Below are positions 7,593 to 16,617 of a DNA stretch of 64,000 nucleotides, one piece after another; the stretch's first letter is position 1; each line of letters starts with the position of its first letter. The DNA comes from WVXP01 sp964348095 (lineage in GTDB: Bacteria > Desulfobacterota > BSN033 > WVXP01), in contig CAYGBK010000093.1 in assembly GCA_964348095.1 (NCBI GenBank), positions 1 to 64,000 of the forward strand. Direction: 5' to 3'. The notes beneath the pieces are model-generated. The model worked only from the letters and a program-made list of their open reading frames with translations. It was not told the DNA's origin and searched no databases. A program made the translations under genes and the position numbers.

Positions 7593-9533
7593 ATGTCCAC
7601 GCCAAAAACCTGCTATGCGGGAAAGCTATTGAGGGTTGATCTTTCCTCTGGAAAGATTACTACGGGAGATTTTGGTTCAAACTATATTGACCTTCTCTTC
7701 GGTGGTCGAGGAGTCTCGTCCAGGATTCTTTATGATGAGGTCCCACCCGAGGTGAAGCCTTTTGATCCGGAAAACAGGCTAATCTTCTCACCAGGGGCTC
7801 TTCATGGCACCGGATCCCCGGCGGCTAGCCGGACGACCATTGCGACGCGATCTCCCTTGACCAATATGCATGGCGACGGCCATTCAGGAGCTACATGGGG
7901 CGGAGAGTTGAAACGAGCCGGTTACGACGTCCTTATAGTTCAGGGACGAGCTGAAAAGCCGGTCTATATTTTCATCGACAATAATCGAGTCGAACTGCGA
8001 GACGCCTCTCACTTATGGGGATCGTTGACATCCCAGACTCATGCAAGGCTTCGTCACGATCTTGGACTCCCAGAGGCCTGCACGGTCTCGATTGGTCCTG
8101 CTGGCGAAAACAAAGTTCGCCTGGCAGGGGTTTTTCACAACGGCGCGGACAAGGGAACCAATGCGCGATGCGGCATGGGCGCAGTCATGGGTTCAAAGAA
8201 CCTGAAAGCCATTATCACTCGGGGAACAGGTGATATCGGGGTGGTCGATGTCGACGCGCTGAAAGCCGCTTACAAGGACTATGTGGATGTTATTGCCGTG
8301 GATCCGTATTGCCCACCAGCGACCAAATATGGGACCTGCAGATTTATGATGCACCGGGTGAAGTTTGGTATTCATGGAGCGGAAAACTGGCGTTACGGTG
8401 AATATCCGTGGCAAAAGTTGGATCCGGAAATCTTTCGAAGTGACTACCAGGTCAAGGCGGGAGCCTGTGTAGCCTGTCCGATCCGCTGTCGCCGTGAGTA
8501 CCGGGTTACCACCGGCCCATTCGCCGGTACCACGACGAAGGTGGAATGGGAAACCATCGCCAGATCGATGACCTGCGGTATCATCGACCCGGAGGCAGTG
8601 ATTGCATGGTCGAACATTTGTAACCATTACGGCTTGGATGTGGAAGGAACAGGTGACACGGTCGCCTTTGCCATGGAGTGTTTTGAACATGGCCTCCTGA
8701 GCGAGAAGGACACTGAGGGTCTCGAGCTGAGGTTTGGAAACGTTGCGGCATTTCTGGAACTCACGCGGCGAATTGCCAAGAGAGAGGGTGACTTGCCGGA
8801 TCTTTTGGCCGAAGGATCCAAGCGTGCGGCAGAAAAGATCGGGCACGATAGCGAGCGGTTTGCGATGCATGTCAAGGGCGGCGAAATGACCGCCGGTGAT
8901 CCGCGGGGGATGCCGGTTCGTGCGGTGAGTTACGCCACATCCACCCGCGGGAGTGATCACCTCAGGTCCAATCCCTACATCGAAGAGATCATGACGCCAG
9001 AGGAAGCTCTGAAGTGGTGGGGAAGCGAGGAGGCGGCTGACATTACGCATGGCGTGAAGGGAAAAGGCAAAATGCTAAAATTCAGCGAGGACCTCGTCAC
9101 CATTGGGGATCTCCTAGGTCTCTGCAAGTTCGCCTTCTACCGGTCGGTGACTTTTCCTTATCTCTATCGGAAAGGGGTTCATTTGGCCACTCGATTATAC
9201 AACGCATGCAGTGGTCGGAAAGTGACCGAAGAGGAGATGGTCATGGCCGGGGAACGGACCTTTAACATCGAAAAGGCCTTTAATACACGGTGTGGGGCGA
9301 TACGGGCTGATGACATGATCCCGGATCGCTTCTTTGAGGAGCCTTTGCGTGGCGGTGGACCGAGCGGCGGGGCGATAGTCGAGCGAGATAAATTCGATCG
9401 AATACTGGAGGAATATTATGCGGATCGGAAGTTTGACGTTAAGTCAGGTTTGCCGACCAGACATGGCTTAGAACGGTTAGGCCTCGGCGACATTGCAGAC
9501 GACCTTGAGGCTCGAGGCAAACTGGGAGGGTGA
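7593..9533 (+). CDS. Tungsten-type aldehyde:ferredoxin oxidoreductase family enzyme
   Basis: A 646-residue member of the AOR family, which bind a tungsten (or Mo) bis-pyranopterin and one [4Fe-4S] cluster. The N-terminal domain has the family pattern GGRGVSSRIL and TNMHGDGHSG. The cluster ligands are visible as CVACPIRC (CxxCxxxC, near residue 290) plus the distal Cys in DLLGLC (near residue 510). AOR enzymes oxidise aldehydes to acids; the BamB branch reduces aromatic acyl-CoA. Sequence alone does not decide between them, although the partner genes fit AOR better: no other Bam subunits are seen. It overlaps the MoaD-like gene by four bases. Confidence 0.93.
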   Translation: MSTPKTCYAGKLLRVDLSSGKITTGDFGSNYIDLLFGGRGVSSRILYDEVPPEVKPFDPENRLIFSPGALHGTGSPAASRTTIATRSPLTNMHGDGHSGATWGGELKRAGYDVLIVQGRAEKPVYIFIDNNRVELRDASHLWGSLTSQTHARLRHDLGLPEACTVSIGPAGENKVRLAGVFHNGADKGTNARCGMGAVMGSKNLKAIITRGTGDIGVVDVDALKAAYKDYVDVIAVDPYCPPATKYGTCRFMMHRVKFGIHGAENWRYGEYPWQKLDPEIFRSDYQVKAGACVACPIRCRREYRVTTGPFAGTTTKVEWETIARSMTCGIIDPEAVIAWSNICNHYGLDVEGTGDTVAFAMECFEHGLLSEKDTEGLELRFGNVAAFLELTRRIAKREGDLPDLLAEGSKRAAEKIGHDSERFAMHVKGGEMTAGDPRGMPVRAVSYATSTRGSDHLRSNPYIEEIMTPEEALKWWGSEEAADITHGVKGKGKMLKFSEDLVTIGDLLGLCKFAFYRSVTFPYLYRKGVHLATRLYNACSGRKVTEEEMVMAGERTFNIEKAFNTRCGAIRADDMIPDRFFEEPLRGGGPSGGAIVERDKFDRILEEYYADRKFDVKSGLPTRHGLERLGLGDIADDLEARGKLGG

Positions 9534-9865
9534 ACGTGGCAAAGGGGAGAACCATTGAAGTCGATGTCAAGCTGATGCCGCCCCTTAAGAACACCGCGGG
9601 GTGCGACTCGGTGAAACTTAGACTCGCCGAAAAGAGGACAATTCAGGGGGTTATCGATGCCTTGATAGAGCAATTCGACACTCCAAGATTTCGACACCAC
9701 CTTTACGATACGGAGGGACGCATCATTCCCGCGTGGTGTGTTTTTGTCAATGAGAGGCCCGTTCAGCTGAACTCCCAAAAGAATACTAAGACACGGGTTG
9801 AAGATGGGGATGAGATAACCTTTCTCCTCAACTTGGCAGGGGGCGTGGCCTCCTGGCCACTATAA
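9530..9865 (+). CDS. MoaD/ThiS-family sulfur carrier with tail beyond GG
   Basis: A ubiquitin-fold sulfur-carrier-like protein of 111 residues (109 if the second GTG at 9536 is used; it is better spaced from GGGAGGG). MoaD supplies sulfur for the pyranopterin dithiolene, and dedicated MoaD-like genes often accompany AOR genes (AorD type). The domain is full length and reaches the expected LAGG, but it continues with six more residues (VASWPL) before the stop. MoaD normally ends in Gly-Gly, which becomes the thiocarboxylate. The tail would have to be cleaved, or the protein has another role. Its start overlaps the AOR stop codon, indicating translational coupling. Confidence 0.88.
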   Translation: MNVAKGRTIEVDVKLMPPLKNTAGCDSVKLRLAEKRTIQGVIDALIEQFDTPRFRHHLYDTEGRIIPAWCVFVNERPVQLNSQKNTKTRVEDGDEITFLLNLAGGVASWPL

Positions 9866-9877
9866 GGGGGAAAAGCG

Positions 9878-11179
9878 ATGTCAACGATTCATGTACCCTA
9901 TGGGGTAAAGGGAACATTGGATTTTGAGATTGAAGATAGAAACCTTGTCCTCGATACGGATGTCCCTTTTCCCGAGGAGATCGGAAATCTTGATGAGGCC
10001 ATATTTGACGCACTCGATCATCCAGTGGCCGGCCCTTCATTCTCCGAAGGCCTCAAGGCCGCTAGGAAAATCAGTATTTTAACAGACAATTTTGCGCGCT
10101 TGACACCTGCCTATAGAATCCTACCACCGATCATCGATAGGATTCGAGAAGCGGGAAAAGAGGTAGAAATCTTGGTGGCCAGTGGGCTGCTCCGAGAGAT
10201 GAACGAATCGGAATTAAACCGCAAATTCGGCGACCGAATCCTGGACGCGGGCGTACCCATCATCCAGAGCAAGGCCCGGGAGACATGGGATTTTGAATTT
10301 GTCGGAGTCACCAGCTACGGAACACCCCTCAGCGTCCACAAGCGTCTTCGGCAGGCTGATCTCAGCCTGGCTGTGACGATGACTCAGGCGACCCTGTGGG
10401 GTTATGGCGGCGGGGGCAGCATGATTCTGCCAGGGGTAAGTTCTGTCGAGTCAATCGAGTGGAACCACCGTTTGATGACCTGTCCGACCTGTGCCGTGGG
10501 TTACGAACCGCCTCTGAATCGAATGCGAGAAGACATTGAGCAGGCCTGTACGATGTCTGGTCTGACCATGTCGCTGCTGGTCATCGCAAATCCAAAACTG
10601 GAAATTATCCATCTTACGGCCGGGGAGACAAATGCCGCTCACCGGGCCTCGGTAAAGAAGTATGACGGCCATTACGCTTTTGACCTCGATAACATCCCTG
10701 GTGGTAAGCTCGATGTGGCAATTAGCGGGAGTTTTCCTGGTGACCGTCTGTTTGCCCATGCGTGTTGGCCAGTGGCCAATTTGGATCATTTTGTCAGAGA
10801 TGGGGGAACCATCATCGTGTGCACGCCGGTTCCTGGGGGGTTGGCCCACTATAGCTACGCCAAGGACTATATGCCCCCCAATCCGGAAGCCATCCGTCGA
10901 CTCTACGAGGATGTTTTCTATGGCAAACAGGCCCTCTGGCACGCCTGCCTCTGGATGCCGATTATTGAAACGATGGCAAAGAAAGATGTGATCGTCGTCA
11001 CTGAACCGGAGCGTTTGCCCGATTTCGAGATGGTCAAAATCGACGCGGTGACCTCCTTGGACGAGGCATATGACAAAGTCAGGGCCAAATACGGTTCGGA
11101 TTTGAAGGTGGGTAACTTCCCGTATGGCAAATGGATCCTACCAACCGGCTTGAATGATCCCCAAGGGGCTGCCAAATAG
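9878..11179 (+). CDS. LarA-fold (DUF2088) protein lacking canonical lactate racemase residues
   Basis: This 433-residue protein resembles the nickel-dependent lactate racemase LarA. It has the N-terminal DUF2088 region with DNFARLTP in place of the DxTRP motif, and the glycine-rich loop GYGGGGSMILPGVSS. From memory of LarA, the catalytic positions are changed: the GTH histidine is SGLLR here, the PHxxxGYSGG histidine is replaced (QATLWGYGGG), and the GGxK lysine that tethers the nickel-pincer cofactor is serine. A later His (SIEWNH) is kept. It is therefore a divergent homologue, perhaps epimerising another hydroxyacid by a different route or not catalytic. It is in the same operon as the AOR genes, 12 bases after the MoaD-like gene. 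Confidence 0.85.
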   Translation: MSTIHVPYGVKGTLDFEIEDRNLVLDTDVPFPEEIGNLDEAIFDALDHPVAGPSFSEGLKAARKISILTDNFARLTPAYRILPPIIDRIREAGKEVEILVASGLLREMNESELNRKFGDRILDAGVPIIQSKARETWDFEFVGVTSYGTPLSVHKRLRQADLSLAVTMTQATLWGYGGGGSMILPGVSSVESIEWNHRLMTCPTCAVGYEPPLNRMREDIEQACTMSGLTMSLLVIANPKLEIIHLTAGETNAAHRASVKKYDGHYAFDLDNIPGGKLDVAISGSFPGDRLFAHACWPVANLDHFVRDGGTIIVCTPVPGGLAHYSYAKDYMPPNPEAIRRLYEDVFYGKQALWHACLWMPIIETMAKKDVIVVTEPERLPDFEMVKIDAVTSLDEAYDKVRAKYGSDLKVGNFPYGKWILPTGLNDPQGAAK

Positions 11180-11197
11180 AAAAGGGTAGAAAAAAGA

Positions 11198-12082
11198 ATG
11201 AGACTGCGATTTGAAAAAAGGGTGGTGGACTTACTCGAAGGGGCCATAGACATCCATGTCCATTCTGCACCCGACGTGTACCCCAGAATCCTCAATGATA
11301 TTGACCTGGCTCGACAGGCCAAGGAGATGGGCATGCAGGCCATTCTGATCAAAAATCACTTCACTGAGACGGCCGGGCGCGCTCAAGTGGCCGCTGCCGA
11401 GTCTGAGTTCAACGTTTTTGGCGGGATTGCCTTGAATTTCTCGGTAGGCGGGTTGAACCCTGATGCGGTGGATGTTGCTCTCAAACTCGGAGCCAAGACC
11501 GTATGGATGCCAACCCTTCATTCGAGAAAATTCGTCATCGACAAAGGCCATGTGGCCCATCTCGCCGGTGAGATTCGAGAGGGTCTGGAGGGAATCTATC
11601 TGCTCAACGATAATGGTTCTCTGAAAAAGGAGCTTTATCCGATTCTAGATCTGATCGCCCAATGGGACTCGTCTCTGGCGACTGGCCACATTTCTAAAGA
11701 GGAATCCAAAGTTCTGGTGGCCGAGGCAGTCAAAAGGGGAGTGAAAAGAATCGTCATCACCCATCCCCTGGCCAGCTTTATCGGTTTTAGCGGCGATGAG
11801 ATGAAGGAGATTCTGGACCTCGGAGCGACCTATTTGGAGCATGTGTACAACGACACGACCCGGCAGGTTAGCCACCCCATCGAGCGGGAGGAGTTATTCG
11901 GTGGAATAAAGTCAGTGGGGGCAGACTCTTGCATCATGTCAACCGACTCAGGCCAGTGGCTCAATCCAGTGCCCGTTCAGCAGATGGGGATCTATATCCA
12001 GGACATGCTCAATTTTGGCTTTTCTCCAAAACAGATCAGGACCATGGTTACTGACAATCCAGCCAAGTTGTTGAACCTTTGA
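11198..12082 (+). CDS. DUF6282-type amidohydrolase-like metal hydrolase
   Basis: A 294-residue TIM-barrel hydrolase candidate. It carries HVHSAPDVYPR near residue 20 (HxH metal pair), ILIKNHF near residue 52, VITHPLASF near residue 189 and a late acidic site STDSGQW near residue 250, in the order seen in amidohydrolase-superfamily enzymes. The family (DUF6282) has no settled substrate. It follows the LarA-like gene by 18 bases and precedes the hydroxyacid dehydrogenase, so a lactone or cyclic amide in the same pathway is a reasonable guess. The ATG at 11198 has only a weak purine-rich site (AAAGGGTAGAAAAAAGA). Confidence 0.82.
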   Translation: MRLRFEKRVVDLLEGAIDIHVHSAPDVYPRILNDIDLARQAKEMGMQAILIKNHFTETAGRAQVAAAESEFNVFGGIALNFSVGGLNPDAVDVALKLGAKTVWMPTLHSRKFVIDKGHVAHLAGEIREGLEGIYLLNDNGSLKKELYPILDLIAQWDSSLATGHISKEESKVLVAEAVKRGVKRIVITHPLASFIGFSGDEMKEILDLGATYLEHVYNDTTRQVSHPIEREELFGGIKSVGADSCIMSTDSGQWLNPVPVQQMGIYIQDMLNFGFSPKQIRTMVTDNPAKLLNL

Positions 12083-12125
12083 GAGAAGGGACCGAAAAGA
12101 ACCAAAAGGATAAGCGAGCCGACGA

Positions 12126-13031
12126 ATGAACAAGAGAGTCGGGTTTATCGGGCTCGGCCAAATGGGAAAATGGATGGCCTGCAACGTGTTAAAGGCCGGG
12201 TTCGACCTCACCGTTTTCGATGTGAGCCAGAAGGCAGTCAAGTTTCTCGCCGATCAGGGAGCGAAGCCCGCTGAATCTGCCGCTCAAATGGCCAGCACTG
12301 TGGATTGGGTATTTCTAAGCCTGCCCAACACAGAGATTGTGGAGCGAGTCATCTTCGGGGACGATGGACTTGCCCGTGGTGGGTCGAGCGGCTTGGTTAT
12401 TGTTGATTGTGGGACGACGAGCTATATGCCGACTCTCGATTTTCACAGGAGGCTCAAAGAACAGGGCATTGTTTTCGTTGATGCGCCGGTATCGGGGATG
12501 GAAGCTAGGGCGAGAGAGGGCACGCTGACAATCATGTTTGGGGGAGATGAAGCGGTGTGCGAGCGGATTCGACCCGTGTTGGACTCCATGGGCAACAAAA
12601 TCATCTACATGGGAGCCGTGGGGAGCGGCCAATTGACGAAACTGGTGAATCAACTTTTGTTTAACATCAGTGCTGCTGCCATTGCTGAGCTCTTGCCTAT
12701 GGCCGTTAAGCTGGGTTTGGATCCGGAAAAGGTCACCGACGTGGTCACCACGGGAACAGGCCGCAGCTTTGCTGCTGAATTTTTTGCGCCTCTGGCCCTG
12801 GAGAACAGATTCGATGAGGGCTATCCCCTCAAAGATGCATACAAGGACATGATAAGCGTGGCCGAAATATCTGCCCGTGAAAAGATTCCACTCCCATTAG
12901 TCCATGCCGCAACAACGACCTACCAGATGGCGCTGACCGAGGGGTATGGCAGTGAAAGCAAAGGGGCCATGATCAAGGTTTTTGAACGGATATTGGGCGT
13001 TAAGTTCCGGAAGAGGGCAGGGGAGACATGA
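12126..13031 (+). CDS. 3-hydroxyisobutyrate dehydrogenase-family oxidoreductase
   Basis: A beta-hydroxyacid dehydrogenase of 301 residues, typical for the family. It has the dinucleotide motif GFIGLGQMGKWMA at residues 6-18, the substrate motif DAPVSGMEARAREGTL near residue 120, and the catalytic lysine in GQLTKLVNQ near residue 170. It oxidises or reduces a 3-hydroxycarboxylate with NAD(P). Relatives include GarR, MmsB and the 2-(hydroxymethyl)glutarate dehydrogenase of nicotinate-fermenting clostridia. Given the Ndh-like hydroxylase downstream that last possibility is attractive but unproven. Its stop overlaps the dehydratase start as ATGA. Confidence 0.92.
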   Translation: MNKRVGFIGLGQMGKWMACNVLKAGFDLTVFDVSQKAVKFLADQGAKPAESAAQMASTVDWVFLSLPNTEIVERVIFGDDGLARGGSSGLVIVDCGTTSYMPTLDFHRRLKEQGIVFVDAPVSGMEARAREGTLTIMFGGDEAVCERIRPVLDSMGNKIIYMGAVGSGQLTKLVNQLLFNISAAAIAELLPMAVKLGLDPEKVTDVVTTGTGRSFAAEFFAPLALENRFDEGYPLKDAYKDMISVAEISAREKIPLPLVHAATTTYQMALTEGYGSESKGAMIKVFERILGVKFRKRAGET

Positions 13032-14683
13032 TGTCTCGACATCGGGGCCAGCCCGAGGATATCACCGAAGCCTATTATCGCGGTTTGATGCACGCCGTGG
13101 GCTATCGCTCGAAGGATCTGAACAAACCTCAGATTGCCGTTGTCAATTCCTGGACCGATCTCAACCCGGGACACCAGCCACTCAAAGAGCTGGCACTCCG
13201 GGTCAGGGAAGGGATTTGGGCTGGGGGCGGCTCGCCAGGCGAGTTCAACGTCCCTGCTCCCTGTGACGGGATGGCTCAGGGCCCGGGCCAGCATTATATT
13301 TTGCCCCAACGCGACTTGATCGCCGCTTCGATCGAGGCCATGGTTCGAGCGCATGGCTTTCAAGGGCTTGTCATGCTGGCCTCGTGTGACAAAATCATAC
13401 CGGGAATGGTCATGGCGGCGATCAGACTCGACCTCCCTACCCTCTTCTTGACTGCCGGTGCCATGTTACCGTGCCGTCTCAACGACCGCACTGTGGTGAC
13501 CTCGGACCTCAAAGAGGCTATCGGAAAGCGGCGCAAGGATGAGATCGATGAGGCCACATTCGTGAGCTGGCAGGAAAGCTTCTGCGGGTCGCCCGGCACT
13601 TGCTCGATGATGGGTACGGCAAATACGATGGGATGCTTTCTGGAGGCCACGGGTCTGGCACCCTTCGGATCGACCACCATGCTCTCCTTCGATGCTGCCA
13701 AGCTTCGTCAGGCCCGAGATGTGGGGGAACGGATAGTAGCGCTCGTTCAAGAGAATCGCCCACTGGGTCAGTTTCTGAACCTGCAAAGCCTGAAGAATGG
13801 GATCAAGTATATTTCCGCTTCTGGAGGCTCGACAAACGCTGTTCTCCATGTCATGGCCTTTGCCTCTCTGATGGACGTCGCCCTCGATTTGGATGAATTC
13901 GACGCTATTCAGTCCTCTGTTCCGGTTGTCGCGAAATTCAAGCCGTCGAGCGAATTCAACATCAATGACTACCATGAGGCAGGTGGTGTCCGGGCCGTGC
14001 TCGGCGCGATCGGAGACCATCTGAGGCTCAACGTCCCTCTCGCTATGGGAGACCGGTTGAAAGACGCCTTGAAATCGGTTACGGGACCGGACGGAAGGGT
14101 GATCCATCCACCATCAGAACCGCTAGCCTCCGAGGGTAGCTTTGGGATTCTCAAGGGCAACCTGGCTCCCGGTGGAGCGGTCACCAAGAGGACCGGCATC
14201 GAACAGAACATGTTAGCCCACACAGGACCTGCGGTCGTATTCGAATCAGAGGAGGATGTGCGCCGGTTCCTGTTGAATAAAGATGTTCAGCCAGGATCGG
14301 TTCTTGTGGTTCGTTACGAAGGGCCTAAAGGTGGACCGGGTATGCGAGAGCTCTCCATCCCGGCGGCGATGTTGGTCGGGATGGGCTTACATACATCTGT
14401 GGCCATGGTTACCGACGGAAGATTCTCGGGGGCCACACGAGGACCCTGCGTGGGTCATGTAAGTCCTGAGGCCTGGGAGGGAGGTCCCCTGAGTTGTGTC
14501 CGAGACGGTGACATGATCGAGATCAACGTTCCGAAAAAGAGGATCCAGCTCCTCATCACCGAAGAGGAATTTGATCGACGACGAAAGAATGGGCTCACGA
14601 AACCGAATCACCCCGCGCCGGGGGTTCTGTCGGCCTATCGACACGGGGTCACCGGAGCTGAACGTGGGGCCGTCTGGTTGTGA
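13028..14683 (+). CDS. IlvD/Edd-family dehydratase
   Basis: This 551-residue enzyme belongs to the dihydroxyacid / phosphogluconate / sugar-acid dehydratase family. The FeS-ligand cysteines are in place: PCDGMAQG near residue 79, LASCDKIIPG near residue 117 and GTCSMMGTANTMGC near residue 190. The C-terminal DGRFSGATRGPCVGHVSPEA is the conserved substrate-site region. It removes water from a 2,3-dihydroxy acid to give a 2-keto acid. In this operon, with a GntR regulator and hydroxyacid dehydrogenase, a catabolic sugar-acid-like substrate is more likely than branched-chain amino-acid synthesis; no other ilv gene is present. Confidence 0.92.
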   Translation: MMSRHRGQPEDITEAYYRGLMHAVGYRSKDLNKPQIAVVNSWTDLNPGHQPLKELALRVREGIWAGGGSPGEFNVPAPCDGMAQGPGQHYILPQRDLIAASIEAMVRAHGFQGLVMLASCDKIIPGMVMAAIRLDLPTLFLTAGAMLPCRLNDRTVVTSDLKEAIGKRRKDEIDEATFVSWQESFCGSPGTCSMMGTANTMGCFLEATGLAPFGSTTMLSFDAAKLRQARDVGERIVALVQENRPLGQFLNLQSLKNGIKYISASGGSTNAVLHVMAFASLMDVALDLDEFDAIQSSVPVVAKFKPSSEFNINDYHEAGGVRAVLGAIGDHLRLNVPLAMGDRLKDALKSVTGPDGRVIHPPSEPLASEGSFGILKGNLAPGGAVTKRTGIEQNMLAHTGPAVVFESEEDVRRFLLNKDVQPGSVLVVRYEGPKGGPGMRELSIPAAMLVGMGLHTSVAMVTDGRFSGATRGPCVGHVSPEAWEGGPLSCVRDGDMIEINVPKKRIQLLITEEEFDRRRKNGLTKPNHPAPGVLSAYRHGVTGAERGAVWL

Positions 14684-14709
14684 TCTCCAGTGTTGTGAGG
14701 AGGCCCATC

Positions 14710-15078
14710 GTGAAATATGTCACCACCCCCAATATATCTGAGTTTTGGCCGCTCCCAGACCACCAGGGTGTGACGGCACAGGTCGTAATCGCTGGTCGCA
14801 ACATGACCTCGCTCATGTCTGTATGGGAGCCACATTCCGAATCCCCAATTCACTCCCATCCTCACGAGCAGATTGGGGTCTCTCTGCAGGGCGAGGCGGT
14901 ATTCATCATCGATGGCACGGAATATCTTGTGAAAAAAGGAGACGTTTATTACGTCCCTCCTAACGTGCCCCATGGGCAGCGAAATGACGGGGACGAACCG
15001 GTTATTTTTATGGAGTGCTTCTCACCAGTTCGAGATGACCTTTTGCAGAGAAGATTTGAGCAAAAAATCCATGATTGA
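14710..15078 (+). CDS. Cupin-domain protein
   Basis: A single-domain cupin of about 122 residues. The first motif HSHPHEQIGVSLQGE gives the His, His and Glu metal ligands, and PPNVPHGQRN gives the second-motif His. Such proteins are small isomerases, dioxygenases or sensors; the sequence does not decide. The GTG at 14710 follows GAGGAGG with good spacing. An upstream in-frame GTG at 14680 would overlap the dehydratase stop, but its residues are not cupin-like. It is the last gene of the GntR-AOR-dehydratase block. Confidence 0.85.
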   Translation: MKYVTTPNISEFWPLPDHQGVTAQVVIAGRNMTSLMSVWEPHSESPIHSHPHEQIGVSLQGEAVFIIDGTEYLVKKGDVYYVPPNVPHGQRNDGDEPVIFMECFSPVRDDLLQRRFEQKIHD

Positions 15079-15251
15079 ATGGGTCGCCACCTCCTCACAG
15101 GGTGGACGTACCCCCCAATCGGGTTTCGTTTGAAAATGTTCTGCAACGGTTGTCACGACGACGATGATGTGAAGGTTACCAGGCGGGAAGAATTTTCCAA
15201 AGGGTTAAGGAGGAGCACAAAAAAAGCATATGGAAAGGAGGTGGACAGGCC

Positions 15252-16100
15252 ATGACAGAGGGAGAGTTATTCAGGGTGAGCGGTTCTCGCGAGGCATGTG
15301 AGTTATTGGGTCGGTTCGGAAGGAAGGCGAAGATCATTGCCGGAGGCACAGATCTGATGGTTGCCATGAATCAGAGGGAGGCCTCCCCGGACGTACTGAT
15401 CTACATTGGAGAGAGTGGGCTCGACTACATCAAAGTTGAAGGGGACAATCTCGTGATCGGGGCGGCGACCACTTTTGCAGAAATAGGGCGTTCAAAACTG
15501 GTTCGAGAGAAAGCCCCACTCTTGGCCGAGGTTGTGTCTCACATCGGCTCACCGGCAATCAGGAATGTGGGTACCATCGGGGGGAATCTAGCGTCCGCAT
15601 CTCCGGCTGCAGACTCAGCGACGGCCCTACTCGCATTGGGAGCTAGCCTCAAGCTTGTCTCCCAGAAGGGCGAGCAGGTGGTCGATTCCAAAGGATTTTT
15701 CACGGGTCCGGAGCAGACCATCCTGAAAATCGATGAAATGATTCAGGAGGTGATTATTCCTGCCCAGGGAAAGGGATCCAAGTGGGCCTATCGCAAGGTT
15801 GGGAAGCGCAAAGCTCAGTCGCTGTCAGTCGTTTCTGTGGCTGTCTGCTGCAGGACCGAAACCGGTAAAGCCAGTGACGTTCGTATCGCGCTGGGAGCAG
15901 TCGCGCCGACGCCTATGTTGGCTGTCAAAGCCGCGACAGAGATTGAAGGGAAGCCCGTCGACACGTCCTTAATCGAACGTGTCGCGAAGACGGCGGCCGA
16001 AGAGACCAGTCCAATTGATGATGTGCGGGGATCCACCTGGTACAGGCGGCGGGCCGTCGAGGCGGTGACCAAACAGCTTCTCCAGCAGATATTTGGGTGA
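15252..16100 (+). CDS. FAD subunit of split Mo hydroxylase 1 (CoxM/NdhF-like)
   Basis: A 282-residue FAD-binding subunit of the xanthine dehydrogenase family. The two FAD motifs are present: IIAGGTDLMV near residue 31 and NVGTIGGNLASASPAAD near residue 110. The C-terminal domain is CO-dehydrogenase-flavoprotein-like. It passes electrons from the 2Fe-2S subunit to the final acceptor. The ATG is preceded by AGGAGGTGGACAGGCC. First gene of a four-gene set with short spacers; the overall order FAD-FeS-MoL-MoM resembles NdhFSLM. Confidence 0.94.
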   Translation: MTEGELFRVSGSREACELLGRFGRKAKIIAGGTDLMVAMNQREASPDVLIYIGESGLDYIKVEGDNLVIGAATTFAEIGRSKLVREKAPLLAEVVSHIGSPAIRNVGTIGGNLASASPAADSATALLALGASLKLVSQKGEQVVDSKGFFTGPEQTILKIDEMIQEVIIPAQGKGSKWAYRKVGKRKAQSLSVVSVAVCCRTETGKASDVRIALGAVAPTPMLAVKAATEIEGKPVDTSLIERVAKTAAEETSPIDDVRGSTWYRRRAVEAVTKQLLQQIFG

Positions 16101-16116
16101 AAGGGGGGCAGTTTCA

Positions 16117-16596
16117 ATGGCGATGTTAGAGATTACAGTAAATGGTCTACCTTACCGAGTCGAGGTCGGGCTAAAGACCACCTTGGTGGCGGTTTTGCGT
16201 GACAAGTTGGGCGTTACCAGTCCTAAAGTGGGGTGCAACAGCGGTGATTGTGGCGCGTGTTCAATCCTCCTCAATGGTAAGCTCGTTAAGTCATGTATTA
16301 CCAATGCCCTGACGTGTCAGGGAAAAGAGGTGATGACGATCGAAGGGCTTGTCAAGCCAGGCGAAGTGCACCCGCTGCAGAAGGCTTTTTTTGAGCACTA
16401 TGGCGCTCAATGTGGTTTCTGCACGCCTGCGATGATTCTCGCGGCAAAAGCCCTACTCGATGAAAACCCAAACCCCACACGGGAAAATGTCAAGGAGGCC
16501 CTCTCGGGTAACCTATGTCGGTGTACGGGATATGTGAAAATTATCAATTCAGTCATGGCGGCAGCCGAAGAGATGGCTGCCCAGAAGGCTGGATGA
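16117..16596 (+). CDS. [2Fe-2S] subunit of split Mo hydroxylase 1 (CoxS/NdhS-like)
   Basis: This 159-residue subunit binds two [2Fe-2S] clusters. The plant-ferredoxin-like cluster is CNSGDCGACSILLNGK with a distal Cys in VKSCITNA; the second, helical cluster is CGFCTPAMI plus CRCTGY. It links the molybdenum centre to FAD. The ATG at 16117 is preceded by AAAGGGGGGC. An upstream TTG in frame (16093) is less likely. Confidence 0.95.
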   Translation: MAMLEITVNGLPYRVEVGLKTTLVAVLRDKLGVTSPKVGCNSGDCGACSILLNGKLVKSCITNALTCQGKEVMTIEGLVKPGEVHPLQKAFFEHYGAQCGFCTPAMILAAKALLDENPNPTRENVKEALSGNLCRCTGYVKIINSVMAAAEEMAAQKAG

Positions 16597-16617
16597 TCGG
16601 AGAAAGGGGGTGATCGT

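Noticed and set aside
8193..9050. 285-codon minus-strand frame
   Set aside because: Antisense shadow of the aldehyde:ferredoxin oxidoreductase gene.
7032..9533. BamBC benzoyl-CoA reductase subunits
   Set aside because: The ferredoxin plus W-enzyme pair resembles BamC/BamB, but no other Bam genes or aromatic CoA genes are present and a MoaD-like gene follows, as in AOR operons.
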